This document shows positions 6,847 to 14,308 of a DNA stretch of 14,519 bases, in pieces. This stretch comes from Bacteroidales bacterium. Lineage in GTDB: Bacteria > Bacteroidota > Bacteroidia > Bacteroidales > Bacteroidaceae. The first letter of the stretch is position 1; every line of letters starts with the position of its first letter. A model generated the notes under the pieces. It made no database searches, had not been told where the DNA came from, and was given only the letters and a program-made list of their open reading frames with translations. The position numbers and the translations under genes are program-made. Location: positions 1 through 14,519 of the forward strand of contig SFID01000059.1 in assembly GCA_004555425.1 (NCBI GenBank), written 5' to 3'.

Positions 6847-7623
6847 TCAGGCTTCTCCACCCCTTGAACAAGCAGCGCTGGCGCATTCCTCGGCCATGTG
6901 GTCGTGCTGCTGGCTTCGGAAACTGCGCAGAAGGCGGAGGCACTCCTGCGGTTCGAAATGGCGGGCGGCGGCATAGGTGGTGGCCAAAACTTCTTGCATC
7001 TCGGGTGTGACGGGGAGGCGTTCTAGGTTGTGGCAACCCGCTTGGAGGCTGACGGGACCGCGGCGCATACGATTGAGGTCAATAAGTTCGAGGCGGATAG
7101 TGCCGTCGGGGCGCTGGTCGAGGAGGATGTTGCCGCGACTGAAATCCTTGTGGAGAAGGCCGTTGTCGTGCAGGCGAGCGGCGGTGCGGGCCACTTCGCG
7201 CACTGCATCTAGGCACCAGGGAATGTGCTGGGTGAGCAGGTCGCGGTAGACAACGGGGCAGGTGCTCTCGAGGGTGACAAGGAAGCTGCGGTCGAAGAGC
7301 AGGCCGCCAGCCGTGCGCACATTGATATAACCTACGGGCGCGGGACTGCCGATGCCGAGGGAGGCAAGGAGATGGGCGTGCTCGCAGGAGCGGCGGGCCT
7401 TGGAAGGACGCAGGAAGCCATAGACCAACTGGTTGATGAAATGCGGGCGGCCAAAGGATTTGACAACAAGGCGTGTGCCATTAACGGTAAATACGCGCAG
7501 CTCGTTGCGCCCCTTGTAAATGCACTCGCCCTCGCCGCGGCTGAAGCGCTGGGGGAGGGAGAGGAGGAATTCGCGAAAGTGGTCGTAGGGCTCGTAGATT
7601 TCAAAGGTGTGGGGATGGAGCAT
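6847..7623 (-). CDS. WaaP/InaA-like lipopolysaccharide kinase family protein
   Basis: This 258-residue protein has the protein-kinase-like fold of the Kdo/WaaP/InaA group. Visible elements are a candidate ATP-binding lysine in LVVKSFG (Lys55), the catalytic loop LHKDFSRGNILLD (His158, Asp160, Asn165) and the metal-binding ELIDLNRM (Asp182). The Gly-rich loop is weak, as is common in this group. The predicted role is ATP-dependent phosphorylation of a lipid A/core sugar at the inner membrane; the family name is certain only at the fold level, and another small substrate is possible. It follows coaE after 9 bp, so it is almost certainly the last gene of the nusB-to-coaE cluster. The C-terminal 15 residues (Ala, Ser, Cys, Gly) are not conserved-looking. 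Confidence 0.8.
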   Translation of the reverse strand: MLHPHTFEIYEPYDHFREFLLSLPQRFSRGEGECIYKGRNELRVFTVNGTRLVVKSFGRPHFINQLVYGFLRPSKARRSCEHAHLLASLGIGSPAPVGYINVRTAGGLLFDRSFLVTLESTCPVVYRDLLTQHIPWCLDAVREVARTAARLHDNGLLHKDFSRGNILLDQRPDGTIRLELIDLNRMRRGPVSLQAGCHNLERLPVTPEMQEVLATTYAAARHFEPQECLRLLRSFRSQQHDHMAEECASAACSRGGEA

Positions 7624-7632
7624 ATGGAAAGG

Positions 7633-8250
7633 TTAGTTTTGCTCGTTGCAGGCGGTGGCCAGCAGTTTGTCAATAATGCCGAAGTCGGGGCTGTCGGTAT
7701 TGTCAATGAGAATGTCGGCGCGGCGGGCTTTCTCCTCTTCGGACATTTGAAGGCGCATCCAAGAGCGGGCAACCTCGCGGCTGACTCCATCGCGGGCCAT
7801 GATGCGGGAGAGGCGTATTTCGAGGGGCGCGGTGACTAGGAGCGTGCGGTCAACAAGGCGGTCGAAACCTGTCTCGAAGAGCAGGGCGCACTCCATGCAG
7901 AGCAGGCGGTGGCCGGCGGCGGCTTGTTGCTTACACCACTGGCGGAAGGCTTCTGCTACGCGGGGATGAACGATGGCGTTCACTCGGTCGGCAGCTGCGT
8001 TGCCCTGATGAAGGTAGTCGCGCAAGAGTTCCTTGTGGAGCCATCCCCCTTCAAACAACCCAGGACCGACCAGTGTGGTGAGGGCGCGCTGTACCTCGGC
8101 GTCCGTGCGCAGGAGTTGCTTGGCAACGTCATCGCAATAGAACACAGGTATCCCGCGCTCCTCAAGGCAACGACAGACAAAACTCTTGCCGCTGCCGATG
8201 CCGCCCGTGACGGCTAGGCGCAGCTGAGTGGGGGAGGGGAAGTGCGACAT
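7633..8250 (-). CDS. coaE: Dephospho-CoA kinase
   Basis: This enzyme phosphorylates the 3'-hydroxyl of dephospho-CoA with ATP, the last step of coenzyme A synthesis, in the cytosol. The 205-residue length is normal. It has the P-loop GGIGSGKS (residues 16-23), the substrate-binding acidic pair in FYCDDVAKQLL (Asp40-Asp41) and IVHPRV. The lid and base-binding region MECALLFETGFDRLVD precedes RLSRIMARDG, and the end has the typical ADILIDN. The start at 8250 gives a short leader before the first beta strand. It lies 17 bp after the stop of the small protein gene and 9 bp before the kinase gene. Confidence 0.95.
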   Translation of the reverse strand: MSHFPSPTQLRLAVTGGIGSGKSFVCRCLEERGIPVFYCDDVAKQLLRTDAEVQRALTTLVGPGLFEGGWLHKELLRDYLHQGNAAADRVNAIVHPRVAEAFRQWCKQQAAAGHRLLCMECALLFETGFDRLVDRTLLVTAPLEIRLSRIMARDGVSREVARSWMRLQMSEEEKARRADILIDNTDSPDFGIIDKLLATACNEQN

Positions 8251-8267
8251 AGGATTTGGATTGTGGA

Positions 8268-8504
8268 CTAGAGGGAAAGGGGCATCAGAAGCCAGGAACT
8301 GTTGTCGTAGGTATAGGACAACCTGTCGTCGGGCAGTTTGATGACTATCTTCATTTCGTAGCCATTCTGGTACGCGTACTGCGCCATCTCGCAGCAGGTT
8401 TTAGAGTTGGCTAAGTTATCCATCACAAAATCAAGGAGAAGGTCTTTGTCGTTCCAGTAATCGCAAAAGGCCACGGGGTTAATTCTTGGTCTCTTCGATG
8501 ACAT
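8268..8504 (-). CDS. Small conserved-looking protein overlapping ybbR
   Basis: This 78-residue soluble protein starts MSSKRPRINPVAFCDYW and continues DLLLDFVMDNLANSKTCCEMA, given here only in part. A longer open frame exists upstream, but it is the shadow of ybbR. I chose the ATG at 8504, which lies inside the last codons of ybbR in a shifted frame and gives a 26-bp overlap, a typical sign of translational coupling. The end has a beta-hairpin-like stretch (EMKIVIKLPDDRLSYTY). I do not recognise a named domain. Its fixed place between ybbR and coaE suggests a real gene in this cluster. Confidence 0.75.
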   Translation of the reverse strand: MSSKRPRINPVAFCDYWNDKDLLLDFVMDNLANSKTCCEMAQYAYQNGYEMKIVIKLPDDRLSYTYDNSSWLLMPLSL

Positions 8505-9456
8505 ATTCAATGGCCGCGGGGATGGTGCGCACGCGGGTGATGCCATCGGGAGCCTTGTCAACGCGGACGGGACAGCTGGTGCTGCCATCGGCGGGCAGGT
8601 CCTTGTAGTGAACAGAGACGGCGAAGTCTGAGGCGTCTATACTTCTGTACAGGCTCATGGGCACGTAGAAAGCCACCTCCACCTCTTGCGGTATGGGCAA
8701 TAGTTGCTTTCCTGCGGGGAAGCCTTGCGGTTGTACGGAGAGCTTGATGCGCTTTTCAACGAGGCGGTCGGAGAAAATTTCCAACTTGACGCGCGAGGGC
8801 TCAAACTTCACACCTCGCATACGCTGGATATCCAGTTGGAGCGTGGTGGAGTCGGCGATATTCTTGAGGTATTCGGGTTTGACGTAGGCCACTGTGATGC
8901 TGTCAAGAATTTCGTTGGAGGCATAGACAGTGACGCTGTCGGGCAGGAAGCGGGTATGTGTGATTTCGTAGCCCTGAGCTGCTTGGAGCTTGCCCTTGAG
9001 GCAAACGGGAACGCGCTTGCGCAGACCGAAATTGTAGTAGAACTCAAGAGTGTCGGGGCGCATGGCAACAATCTGCGTGCCCTGCGAGAGTTGTGCGCTG
9101 AGTTGGCGGCGGAGTTCGTTGGGAAGAATGCGCACGTGGCCCTTGGAGTTGGTGATGTTCTTCCATTCGAGCACAATGGGGCGCAGGGTGCCGCCAAACT
9201 GGTAGCCCATGAGTGTGACACCCTTGTCGCGCAGCGTGGCGCGGACAAAGTTGGGCAGTTCGCTGGTGATGACGACATCTTCAGGTATGCCCCTAATCTC
9301 AATGGGCACTTCAAGTTCCTGCTCTGTCGTCTCGTTGAGCACTTCAAACAACCAGAAGGAGGCGGAGAGACAGAGGAAAAACAAGAAAACAAGGAACTGC
9401 TTGTTCCAGAGGAGGGACAAGCAGTTCCATATACTTTTGAGATTCCGAGAAGTCAT
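8479..9456 (-). CDS. ybbR: YbbR-like domain protein
   Basis: This 325-residue protein has one N-terminal membrane segment (about residues 20-40, FLVFLFFLCLSASFWLFEVL) and a large extracytosolic part built of repeated beta-rich YbbR-type domains. Typical features are LEVPIEIRGIPEDVVI at about 48-63 and the motifs RVPVCLKGKLQAAQGYEI and LPDSVTVYASNEILDSI. In Firmicutes YbbR/CdaR binds and regulates the diadenylate cyclase CdaA; no cyclase gene is in this window, so that role is only suggested here. It lies downstream of yajC after a 111-bp gap holding a short tandem repeat, and its 3' end overlaps the following small gene. Confidence 0.88.
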   Translation of the reverse strand: MTSRNLKSIWNCLSLLWNKQFLVFLFFLCLSASFWLFEVLNETTEQELEVPIEIRGIPEDVVITSELPNFVRATLRDKGVTLMGYQFGGTLRPIVLEWKNITNSKGHVRILPNELRRQLSAQLSQGTQIVAMRPDTLEFYYNFGLRKRVPVCLKGKLQAAQGYEITHTRFLPDSVTVYASNEILDSITVAYVKPEYLKNIADSTTLQLDIQRMRGVKFEPSRVKLEIFSDRLVEKRIKLSVQPQGFPAGKQLLPIPQEVEVAFYVPMSLYRSIDASDFAVSVHYKDLPADGSTSCPVRVDKAPDGITRVRTIPAAIEYVIEETKN

Positions 9457-9501
9457 CTTCTTGAGGGATTAGGGCACAGACGGGTGTGTGCCGCTGGTTA
9501 A

Positions 9502-9549
9502 GTGTGGGGTACACCTATTATATATGTGTGGGGTACACCTATTATATAT
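9502..9549. repeat. Tandem 24-bp repeat, two copies
   Basis: The unit GTGTGGGGTACACC plus TATTATATAT occurs at 9502-9525 and 9526-9549 with no mismatch. The second copy runs on into a TATATATAGG tail, making CCTATTATATATATATAGG (9538-9556) nearly palindromic. It fills most of the yajC-ybbR gap; a related single unit is at 6140-6163. It could act as a weak terminator or a protein-binding site; neither is shown. Confidence 0.8.
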
Positions 9550-9567
9550 ATATAGGCGTGTCAAGTA

Positions 9568-9876
9568 TTATTTTTGCTCGGGAGCGGTGCCTGCGGGCAT
9601 GATGGCGCTCTTCTCGAACTTCACCTTTGTGCCAGTGGCGATTTCAAGAGTGACGATGTTGTCGTCGATATTCTTCACCTGTCCGTGGATGCCGCCGATG
9701 GTGACAACGTCCTGGCCCACGGCGAGGGCGTTGCGGAATTTCTGGATTTCCTTCTGCTTCTTGTTTTGGGGACGAATCATGAAGAAATATACGATGGCGA
9801 AGAGTACAACCATCATAATAATCATTTCGAGACCGCCGCCACCAGCGGCAGCCTGCAAGAGTGTGATAGCGTTCAT
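9568..9876 (-). CDS. yajC: Sec translocon accessory subunit YajC
   Basis: This 102-residue protein has the YajC layout: a short Gly/Ala-rich start (LLQAAAGGGG), one membrane helix (about residues 17-33), the signature YFFMIRPQNKKQKE (30-43) and a small cytosolic domain with VGQDVVTIGGIHGQVKNI and the strand VTLEIATGTKVKFEKSAI. YajC associates with SecDF and helps SecYEG export. It follows nusB after 63 bp and precedes ybbR, a gene order I know from other Bacteroidales. Confidence 0.95.
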   Translation of the reverse strand: MNAITLLQAAAGGGGLEMIIMMVVLFAIVYFFMIRPQNKKQKEIQKFRNALAVGQDVVTIGGIHGQVKNIDDNIVTLEIATGTKVKFEKSAIMPAGTAPEQK

Positions 9877-9939
9877 AGGTAGTAAGAGTTTTTGTATAGG
9901 TAATGTGAATGTTTACTTGTGCGAGCAGAGAGTGTGCAG

Positions 9940-10884
9940 CTATTTGGCCGAGCGCTCCTTGAGGATGATACCCTCGGCGCGCAATTTGGTGACAGCGTTG
10001 TCGAGCAAGCCGTTGATGTAGGAGGCACTGCGGGGTGTGCTGTACACCTTGGCAATGTCGAGGTATTCGTTGATGCTGACGCTCAGCGGAATGCTGGGGA
10101 ATTCAAGTATCTCGGCCAAAGCAATCTGCATGATAATGACATCCATGTAGGCCATACGGCTGAGGTCCCAGTTGCGGGCGTTGGCGCGGATAATTTCGCG
10201 GGTCTCGTCGGCGCGGGCAATGACGGCGCGGAATAGCTGAAGGGCAAATTCGCTGTCCTCGTCCGAAGAGAATTTTGGCAGCAGTTCCTGTGCGGGCGTG
10301 GATTCGGGTGTGAATCGCTTGATGGTCTTGAGCACGAAGGAGTCAATGAGAAACTTGTCATCGTTCCAGTAGATGCAGTGGTCCTCAATGAGGTTATCGA
10401 AATCCTCGTTGCCTTGCACGAACGTCTTGTAGAGTTTGCGTACCACTTCGCGGTCAGCCTCATAGTCAAATTCCTCCTTCGTCAAGTAGAGCTCGTAGAT
10501 GCTGCTCTCGGTGAAGGTGGTGTAGAGTTTCTTGATGAAGGCTTCTTCCTCAATCCACTCCTTTTTCTTCTCCATATAGGCGATGAGGGTTTCATTCTCG
10601 TTGAGTTGGACGAGGAACTTGTTCTCGGCCAGCATTTTTTCGGGGAAGATGCCGTTGGGATTGTTGCCCTGACGGGTCATTCTGGCGATGCGTGCTTCGT
10701 TCTTGTGGATGGCGAGGCGGTGCACCTTCACCAGAACGGAGAGCAGGTAGAGATACAGTTCGTAAGCCTTGTCAAAGGAAAACATGAGTTCCTTCTCAGC
10801 GACGTCCATAGGCTTCCCATCGCCCTGATAGTAGGCATAGGTCAACTGGACAATCCTCAGTCGGATTAGTTCGCGGTTTATCAT
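9940..10884 (-). CDS. nusB: Transcription antitermination factor NusB, long Bacteroidetes form
   Basis: NusB binds boxA RNA with NusE (S10) and supports rRNA antitermination. The protein has 314 residues, about twice the length of E. coli NusB, as is usual in Bacteroidetes. The conserved NusB core is at the C-terminus: ANARNWDLSRMAYMD (234-248), IMQIALAEIL (251-260) and the signature SINEYLDIAKVYSTPRSASYINGLLD, which spans 270-295. The N-terminal half (1-190) is helical and charged, starting MINRELIRLRIVQLTYAYYQ. It is the first gene of the minus-strand cluster and has a likely promoter at 10973-10980. Confidence 0.93.
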   Translation of the reverse strand: MINRELIRLRIVQLTYAYYQGDGKPMDVAEKELMFSFDKAYELYLYLLSVLVKVHRLAIHKNEARIARMTRQGNNPNGIFPEKMLAENKFLVQLNENETLIAYMEKKKEWIEEEAFIKKLYTTFTESSIYELYLTKEEFDYEADREVVRKLYKTFVQGNEDFDNLIEDHCIYWNDDKFLIDSFVLKTIKRFTPESTPAQELLPKFSSDEDSEFALQLFRAVIARADETREIIRANARNWDLSRMAYMDVIIMQIALAEILEFPSIPLSVSINEYLDIAKVYSTPRSASYINGLLDNAVTKLRAEGIILKERSAK

Positions 10885-11199
10885 ATTGCTGTTGAAATGT
10901 TATTGCCATCCGAGCGCTACAGGTCTATGGATTTTCCACTGAAAAAGCCCCTCCAGCATGGCTTGGCGGAGGCAAAAATACGAAAAATTCGGGGTTTGCA
11001 GCATTTTCTACTTGGTTTTTAGGCCTAGTTCAAAATTTTTAATGCAATTTTGTGCGGTGTAGCGAGAATTTTCGCAGGATTTTTTGCCTTCAAAGATGCG
11101 TAGGGAAGCGACGGGGAGACCGATGCTGGCTTGATAACTACCAACTTTTTGATGACTGAACCAACAAATCCCTTTTCACTTATATATCATTTTTACTTT
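10885..11199. other. Divergent intergenic region between nusB and the PUR gene
   Basis: This 315-bp AT-rich spacer carries the nusB promoter on the minus strand. On the plus strand I could not find an exact TAnnTTTG box before the PUR gene. There is a small stem GCGA-GAATTT-TCGC (11062-11075 region) followed by GGATTTTTTG, which resembles a weak terminator or leader hairpin. No convincing gene or RNA family is recognisable. Confidence 0.5.
10973..10980 (-). promoter_or_regulatory. -7 promoter box for the nusB cluster
   Basis: On the minus strand TATTTTTG is an exact TAnnTTTG match, 88 bp before the nusB ATG at 10884. A good -33 TTTG is not visible at the expected distance. Confidence 0.6.
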
Positions 11200-11817
11200 A
11201 TGGATTTCAATAAAGATTCGATGAGAGAGCGGACGCCCGACAGCGACATCCTTTTCTCGCGCTCGATTAAAGCGGGCAAGCGTGTTTATTATGTGGATGT
11301 CAAGTGCGACCGCCATGGCGAGAATTATTTGTCCATCACAGAGAGCAAGCGCATTAAGGATGGAACAGAAGAGGAGCGCCCAGTGTTTGAGAAACACAAG
11401 ATTTTTCTGTATCGCGAAGACATGGACCGCTTCGTACAGGCTTTTCTGGAAGCTGTAGGTTATGTCCAGACCAACAATCCGGCACCGCGTCCGCGCTATG
11501 CTGACTCCTATGCCGATGGTCTGCCCTACAACCCCAATCCCACGCCAACGTCGCTTGAGAGCAATTACCGCTCCACCGACAGTTATTTCTCGCGTGAGGG
11601 CAAGGGTTACAACGACAACCTCGACATGGATCGCCGCCCCCGTCCCAATTTTGGCGAGCGCCGCACTACGTTCAATCGTACCTACATGCCCCGTATGGGA
11701 AGCTTCAACCGTCGCCCCTCGTTCGACCGTATGGGGAATCGCCCCCAGCCAACCAATCCCACGGACGCCGCACCGCAGATGCCCAATAGCGATGCCGACT
11801 TCAACGTGGAGTTCTAA
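11200..11817 (+). CDS. PUR-alpha-fold (DUF3276) nucleic-acid-binding protein with a long disordered tail
   Basis: This 205-residue protein has two parts. Residues about 18-90 match the DUF3276/PUR family of Bacteroidetes: FSRSIKAGKRVYYVDVK, NYLSITESKR, then VFEKHKIFLYREDMDRF. PUR domains bind single-stranded DNA or RNA. Residues about 92-205 are low-complexity and rich in Arg, Asn, Pro, Tyr, Phe and Asp, with repeated aromatic-Arg patches (NFGERR, SFNRRPSFDR), so probably disordered. I chose the ATG at 11200 because the protein then begins MDFNKDSM like family members; an in-frame ATG at 11152 and TTG at 11131 would add hydrophobic, unrelated residues. recA starts 39 bp downstream with no terminator, so the two are probably cotranscribed. 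Confidence 0.87.
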   Translation: MDFNKDSMRERTPDSDILFSRSIKAGKRVYYVDVKCDRHGENYLSITESKRIKDGTEEERPVFEKHKIFLYREDMDRFVQAFLEAVGYVQTNNPAPRPRYADSYADGLPYNPNPTPTSLESNYRSTDSYFSREGKGYNDNLDMDRRPRPNFGERRTTFNRTYMPRMGSFNRRPSFDRMGNRPQPTNPTDAAPQMPNSDADFNVEF

Positions 11818-11856
11818 TCAAACATTTCTCCCTTGTTTATCACACAATAATATTAT

Positions 11857-12879
11857 ATGGCAAAAGAAGAAATCACCGCAAACGCAAATAGCGAGAAGCT
11901 CAAAGCCCTTCAGGCTGCGATGCTCAAGATTGAAAAAGACTTTGGCAAAGGCTCCATCATGAAGATGGGCGATGAGCAAATCGAAGAAGTCGAAGTGATT
12001 CCCACGGGCAGTATTGCCCTCAACGCTGCCCTCGGAGTGGGCGGTTATCCCAAGGGACGTATCATTGAAATCTATGGTCCCGAATCCTCTGGTAAGACCA
12101 CGCTGGCTATCCACGCCATTGCCGAGGCACAGAGGAACGGCGGTATCGCTGCCTTCATCGATGCTGAGCACGCCTTCGACCGTTTCTATGCCGCCAAACT
12201 CGGTGTCAATATCGACGAGCTCCTCATTTCGCAGCCCGACAACGGCGAGCAGGCTCTCGAGATAGCCGACCAGCTGATTCGCTCGTCAGCCATCGACATC
12301 ATTGTCATCGACTCCGTGGCCGCCCTCACGCCCAAGGCCGAAATTGAAGGCGATATGGGCGACAATAAGGTGGGACTGCAAGCCCGCCTTATGAGCCAGG
12401 CTTTGCGCAAACTCACTTCCTCCATCAGCAAGACCAACACCACGTGTATCTTCATCAACCAGTTGCGCGAGAAGATTGGCGTCATGTTTGGCAATCCCGA
12501 AACGACTACGGGTGGCAACGCGCTCAAGTTCTACGCCAGCGTCCGAATGGACATCCGCCGCGTGACCACGCTCAAGGATGGCGACACGCCCATTGGCAAT
12601 CAGGTGCGCGTCAAGGTGGTCAAGAACAAGGTGGCACCTCCCTTCCGCAAGGCCGAGTTTGAAATCAGCTTTGGCGAGGGCATCAACCACATTGCCGAAC
12701 TCGTGGACCTCGGTACCGAACTGGGCATCCTCAAGAAGAGTGGCTCGTGGTACAGCTACGACGATGCCAAGATAGGGCAGGGCCGCGATGCCGTCAAGCG
12801 TATGTTGGCCGACAACCCCGAACTCTGCGAAGAAATCGAAGCCAAAATCGCCGAGGAACTCAAGAAGAAGGTGGACTAA
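11857..12879 (+). CDS. recA: Recombinase RecA
   Basis: RecA forms filaments on single-stranded DNA and drives homologous pairing and the SOS coprotease activity. The 340-residue protein carries Walker A GPESSGKT (residues 74-81), the catalytic glutamate in IDAEHAFD (Glu104), Walker B DIIVIDSVAAL (147-157), FINQLREKIG (199-208) and the DNA-binding L2 loop GNPETTTGGNALKFYASVR (212-230). It ends in a Lys/Glu-rich tail. Everything needed for function is present. No LexA-type dyad is evident in the short 39-bp gap upstream. A five-hairpin array begins 5 bp after the stop codon. Confidence 0.99.
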   Translation: MAKEEITANANSEKLKALQAAMLKIEKDFGKGSIMKMGDEQIEEVEVIPTGSIALNAALGVGGYPKGRIIEIYGPESSGKTTLAIHAIAEAQRNGGIAAFIDAEHAFDRFYAAKLGVNIDELLISQPDNGEQALEIADQLIRSSAIDIIVIDSVAALTPKAEIEGDMGDNKVGLQARLMSQALRKLTSSISKTNTTCIFINQLREKIGVMFGNPETTTGGNALKFYASVRMDIRRVTTLKDGDTPIGNQVRVKVVKNKVAPPFRKAEFEISFGEGINHIAELVDLGTELGILKKSGSWYSYDDAKIGQGRDAVKRMLADNPELCEEIEAKIAEELKKKVD

Positions 12880-12884
12880 GTGGC

Positions 12885-13015
12885 GGTCGCTGCGCGACCT
12901 AGTTTCAACGGAAGCCTTTGGCTTCCTAGTTTCAGTCGGGGACTGCGTCCCCTAGTTTCAGGGAAGCCTTTGGGCTTCCTGTTTCAACGCAGCCTTTGGC
13001 TGCTGGCTCGATAGT
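12885..13015. repeat. Array of five short hairpins, copy 2
   Basis: The hairpins are GGTCGC-TGC-GCGACC (12885-12899), GGAAGCC-TTT-GGCTTCC (12910-12926), GGGGAC-TGC-GTCCCC (12938-12952), GGAAGCC-TTTG-GGCTTCC (12962-12979) and GCAGCC-TTT-GGCTGC (12989-13003). Spacers are TAGTTTCA plus 0-3 bases, with TGTTTCAAC before the last. The end TGGCTCGATAGT (13004-13015) is identical to copy 1. It fills most of the recA-carboxynorspermidine synthase gap. It might terminate recA transcription in passing, but no U-tract follows any stem. Confidence 0.85.
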
Positions 13016-13084
13016 AGTATTTGGGGAAAAGAAAATTCCTCATTCCTTATTCCTCATTCCAAACTAAAAACAAATCAACGAAAT

Positions 13085-14308
13085 ATGGGAAAAGTTCTAA
13101 TTATCGGTGCGGGTGGCGTGGCCACCGTAGCTGCCCACAAGGTGGCAAAGAATACCGACGTATTCAGTGAAATCATGATTGCCAGTCGCACGAAGTCAAA
13201 GTGCGATGCCATTGTCAAGGCCATCGGTCGGCCCGACATCAAGACGGCACAGGTGGATGCCGACAGCGTAGAACAACTCTGCGCCCTCATGAACGAGTTC
13301 AAGCCCGATCTCGTTATGAACCTGGCCCTGCCTTACCAGGACCTCACCATCATGGAAGCCTGCCTGCAGTGCGGTTGCTCCTACCTCGACACGGCCAACT
13401 ACGAGCCCAAGGACGAGGCACACTTCGAGTATTCCTGGCAGTGGGCCTACAAGGAGCGCTTCGAGCAGGCTGGTCTCACGGCCATCCTCGGTTGCGGTTT
13501 CGACCCCGGTGTGACCAGCATCTATACGGCCTATGCAGCCAAGCACCATTTTGATGAAATCCAGTATCTCGACATCGTCGATTGCAATGCTGGCGACCAC
13601 CACAAAGCCTTCGCCACCAACTTCAATCCCGAAATCAATATCCGCGAGATTACCCAAAAGGGCCTCTATTGGCAGGACGGCCAGTGGGTGGAGACCGAGC
13701 CCCTCGAGATTCACCAGCCCCTGACCTATCCCAATATTGGTCCGAAGGAAAGCTACCTCCTCCACCACGAGGAGATTGAGAGCCTTGTGAAGAACTATCC
13801 CACCATCAAGCGTGCCCGCTTCTGGATGACCTTCGGCGAGCAATATCTCAAGCACCTCGACGTTATTCAGAACATCGGAATGTCGCGCATCGACGAACTT
13901 GAATACACCGCCGAAGCAGCCGATGGCAGCGGTCCCGTCAAGGTGAAGATAGTTCCCCTCCAGTTCCTCAAGGCCGTGCTGCCCAACCCGCAGGACCTCG
14001 GCGAGAACTACGATGGCGAGACGAGCATCGGTTGCCGCATCCGTGGTCTGAAGGACGGCAAGGAGCAGACCTACTACGTCTACAACAACTGCTCGCACCG
14101 CGCTGCCTACGAAGAAACGGGCATGCAGGGCGTCAGCTACACAACGGGTGTGCCCGCCTGCATTGGTGCGCGTATGTTTATGCTCGGCCTCTGGAAGCGT
14201 CCCGGCGTATGGAATGTCGAAGAGTTCGATCCCGATCCCTTTATGGAGGAACTCAACAAGCAGGGTCTGCCCTGGCACGAAATCTTCGGCGGCGATCTGG
14301 AACTCTAA
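13085..14308 (+). CDS. Carboxynorspermidine/carboxyspermidine synthase (saccharopine dehydrogenase family)
   Basis: This 407-residue cytosolic enzyme is predicted to condense aspartate semialdehyde with a diamine (putrescine or 1,3-diaminopropane) and reduce the imine with NAD(P)H, the first step of the alternative (nor)spermidine route. The Rossmann fold starts at once with KVLIIGAGGVATVAAHKVA (nucleotide loop at residues 8-12), then IMIASRTKSKCD. The LYS9-like central part has DLVMNLALPYQDLTIMEAC (partial), CSYLDTANYEP and ILGCGFDPGVTSIYTAY. The C-terminal region has NNCSHRAAYEETG, SYTTGVPACIGARM and the family end LPWHEIFGGDLEL. The length and end fit carboxynorspermidine synthase better than saccharopine dehydrogenase. 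The partner decarboxylase (nspC-like) is not in the window. The start at 13085 lies after an AT-rich run of ATTCC-type repeats. Confidence 0.88.
   Translation: MGKVLIIGAGGVATVAAHKVAKNTDVFSEIMIASRTKSKCDAIVKAIGRPDIKTAQVDADSVEQLCALMNEFKPDLVMNLALPYQDLTIMEACLQCGCSYLDTANYEPKDEAHFEYSWQWAYKERFEQAGLTAILGCGFDPGVTSIYTAYAAKHHFDEIQYLDIVDCNAGDHHKAFATNFNPEINIREITQKGLYWQDGQWVETEPLEIHQPLTYPNIGPKESYLLHHEEIESLVKNYPTIKRARFWMTFGEQYLKHLDVIQNIGMSRIDELEYTAEAADGSGPVKVKIVPLQFLKAVLPNPQDLGENYDGETSIGCRIRGLKDGKEQTYYVYNNCSHRAAYEETGMQGVSYTTGVPACIGARMFMLGLWKRPGVWNVEEFDPDPFMEELNKQGLPWHEIFGGDLEL

Noticed and set aside
11131..11199. Extended N-terminus of the PUR protein from TTG 11131 or ATG 11152
   Set aside because: The added residues are hydrophobic and unlike the family. 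The ATG at 11200 is preceded by the AT-rich stretch usual for Bacteroidetes starts.
10885..11199. A riboswitch or known structured RNA in the nusB-PUR spacer
   Set aside because: Only small weak stems are visible and no conserved riboswitch core could be recognised by eye.
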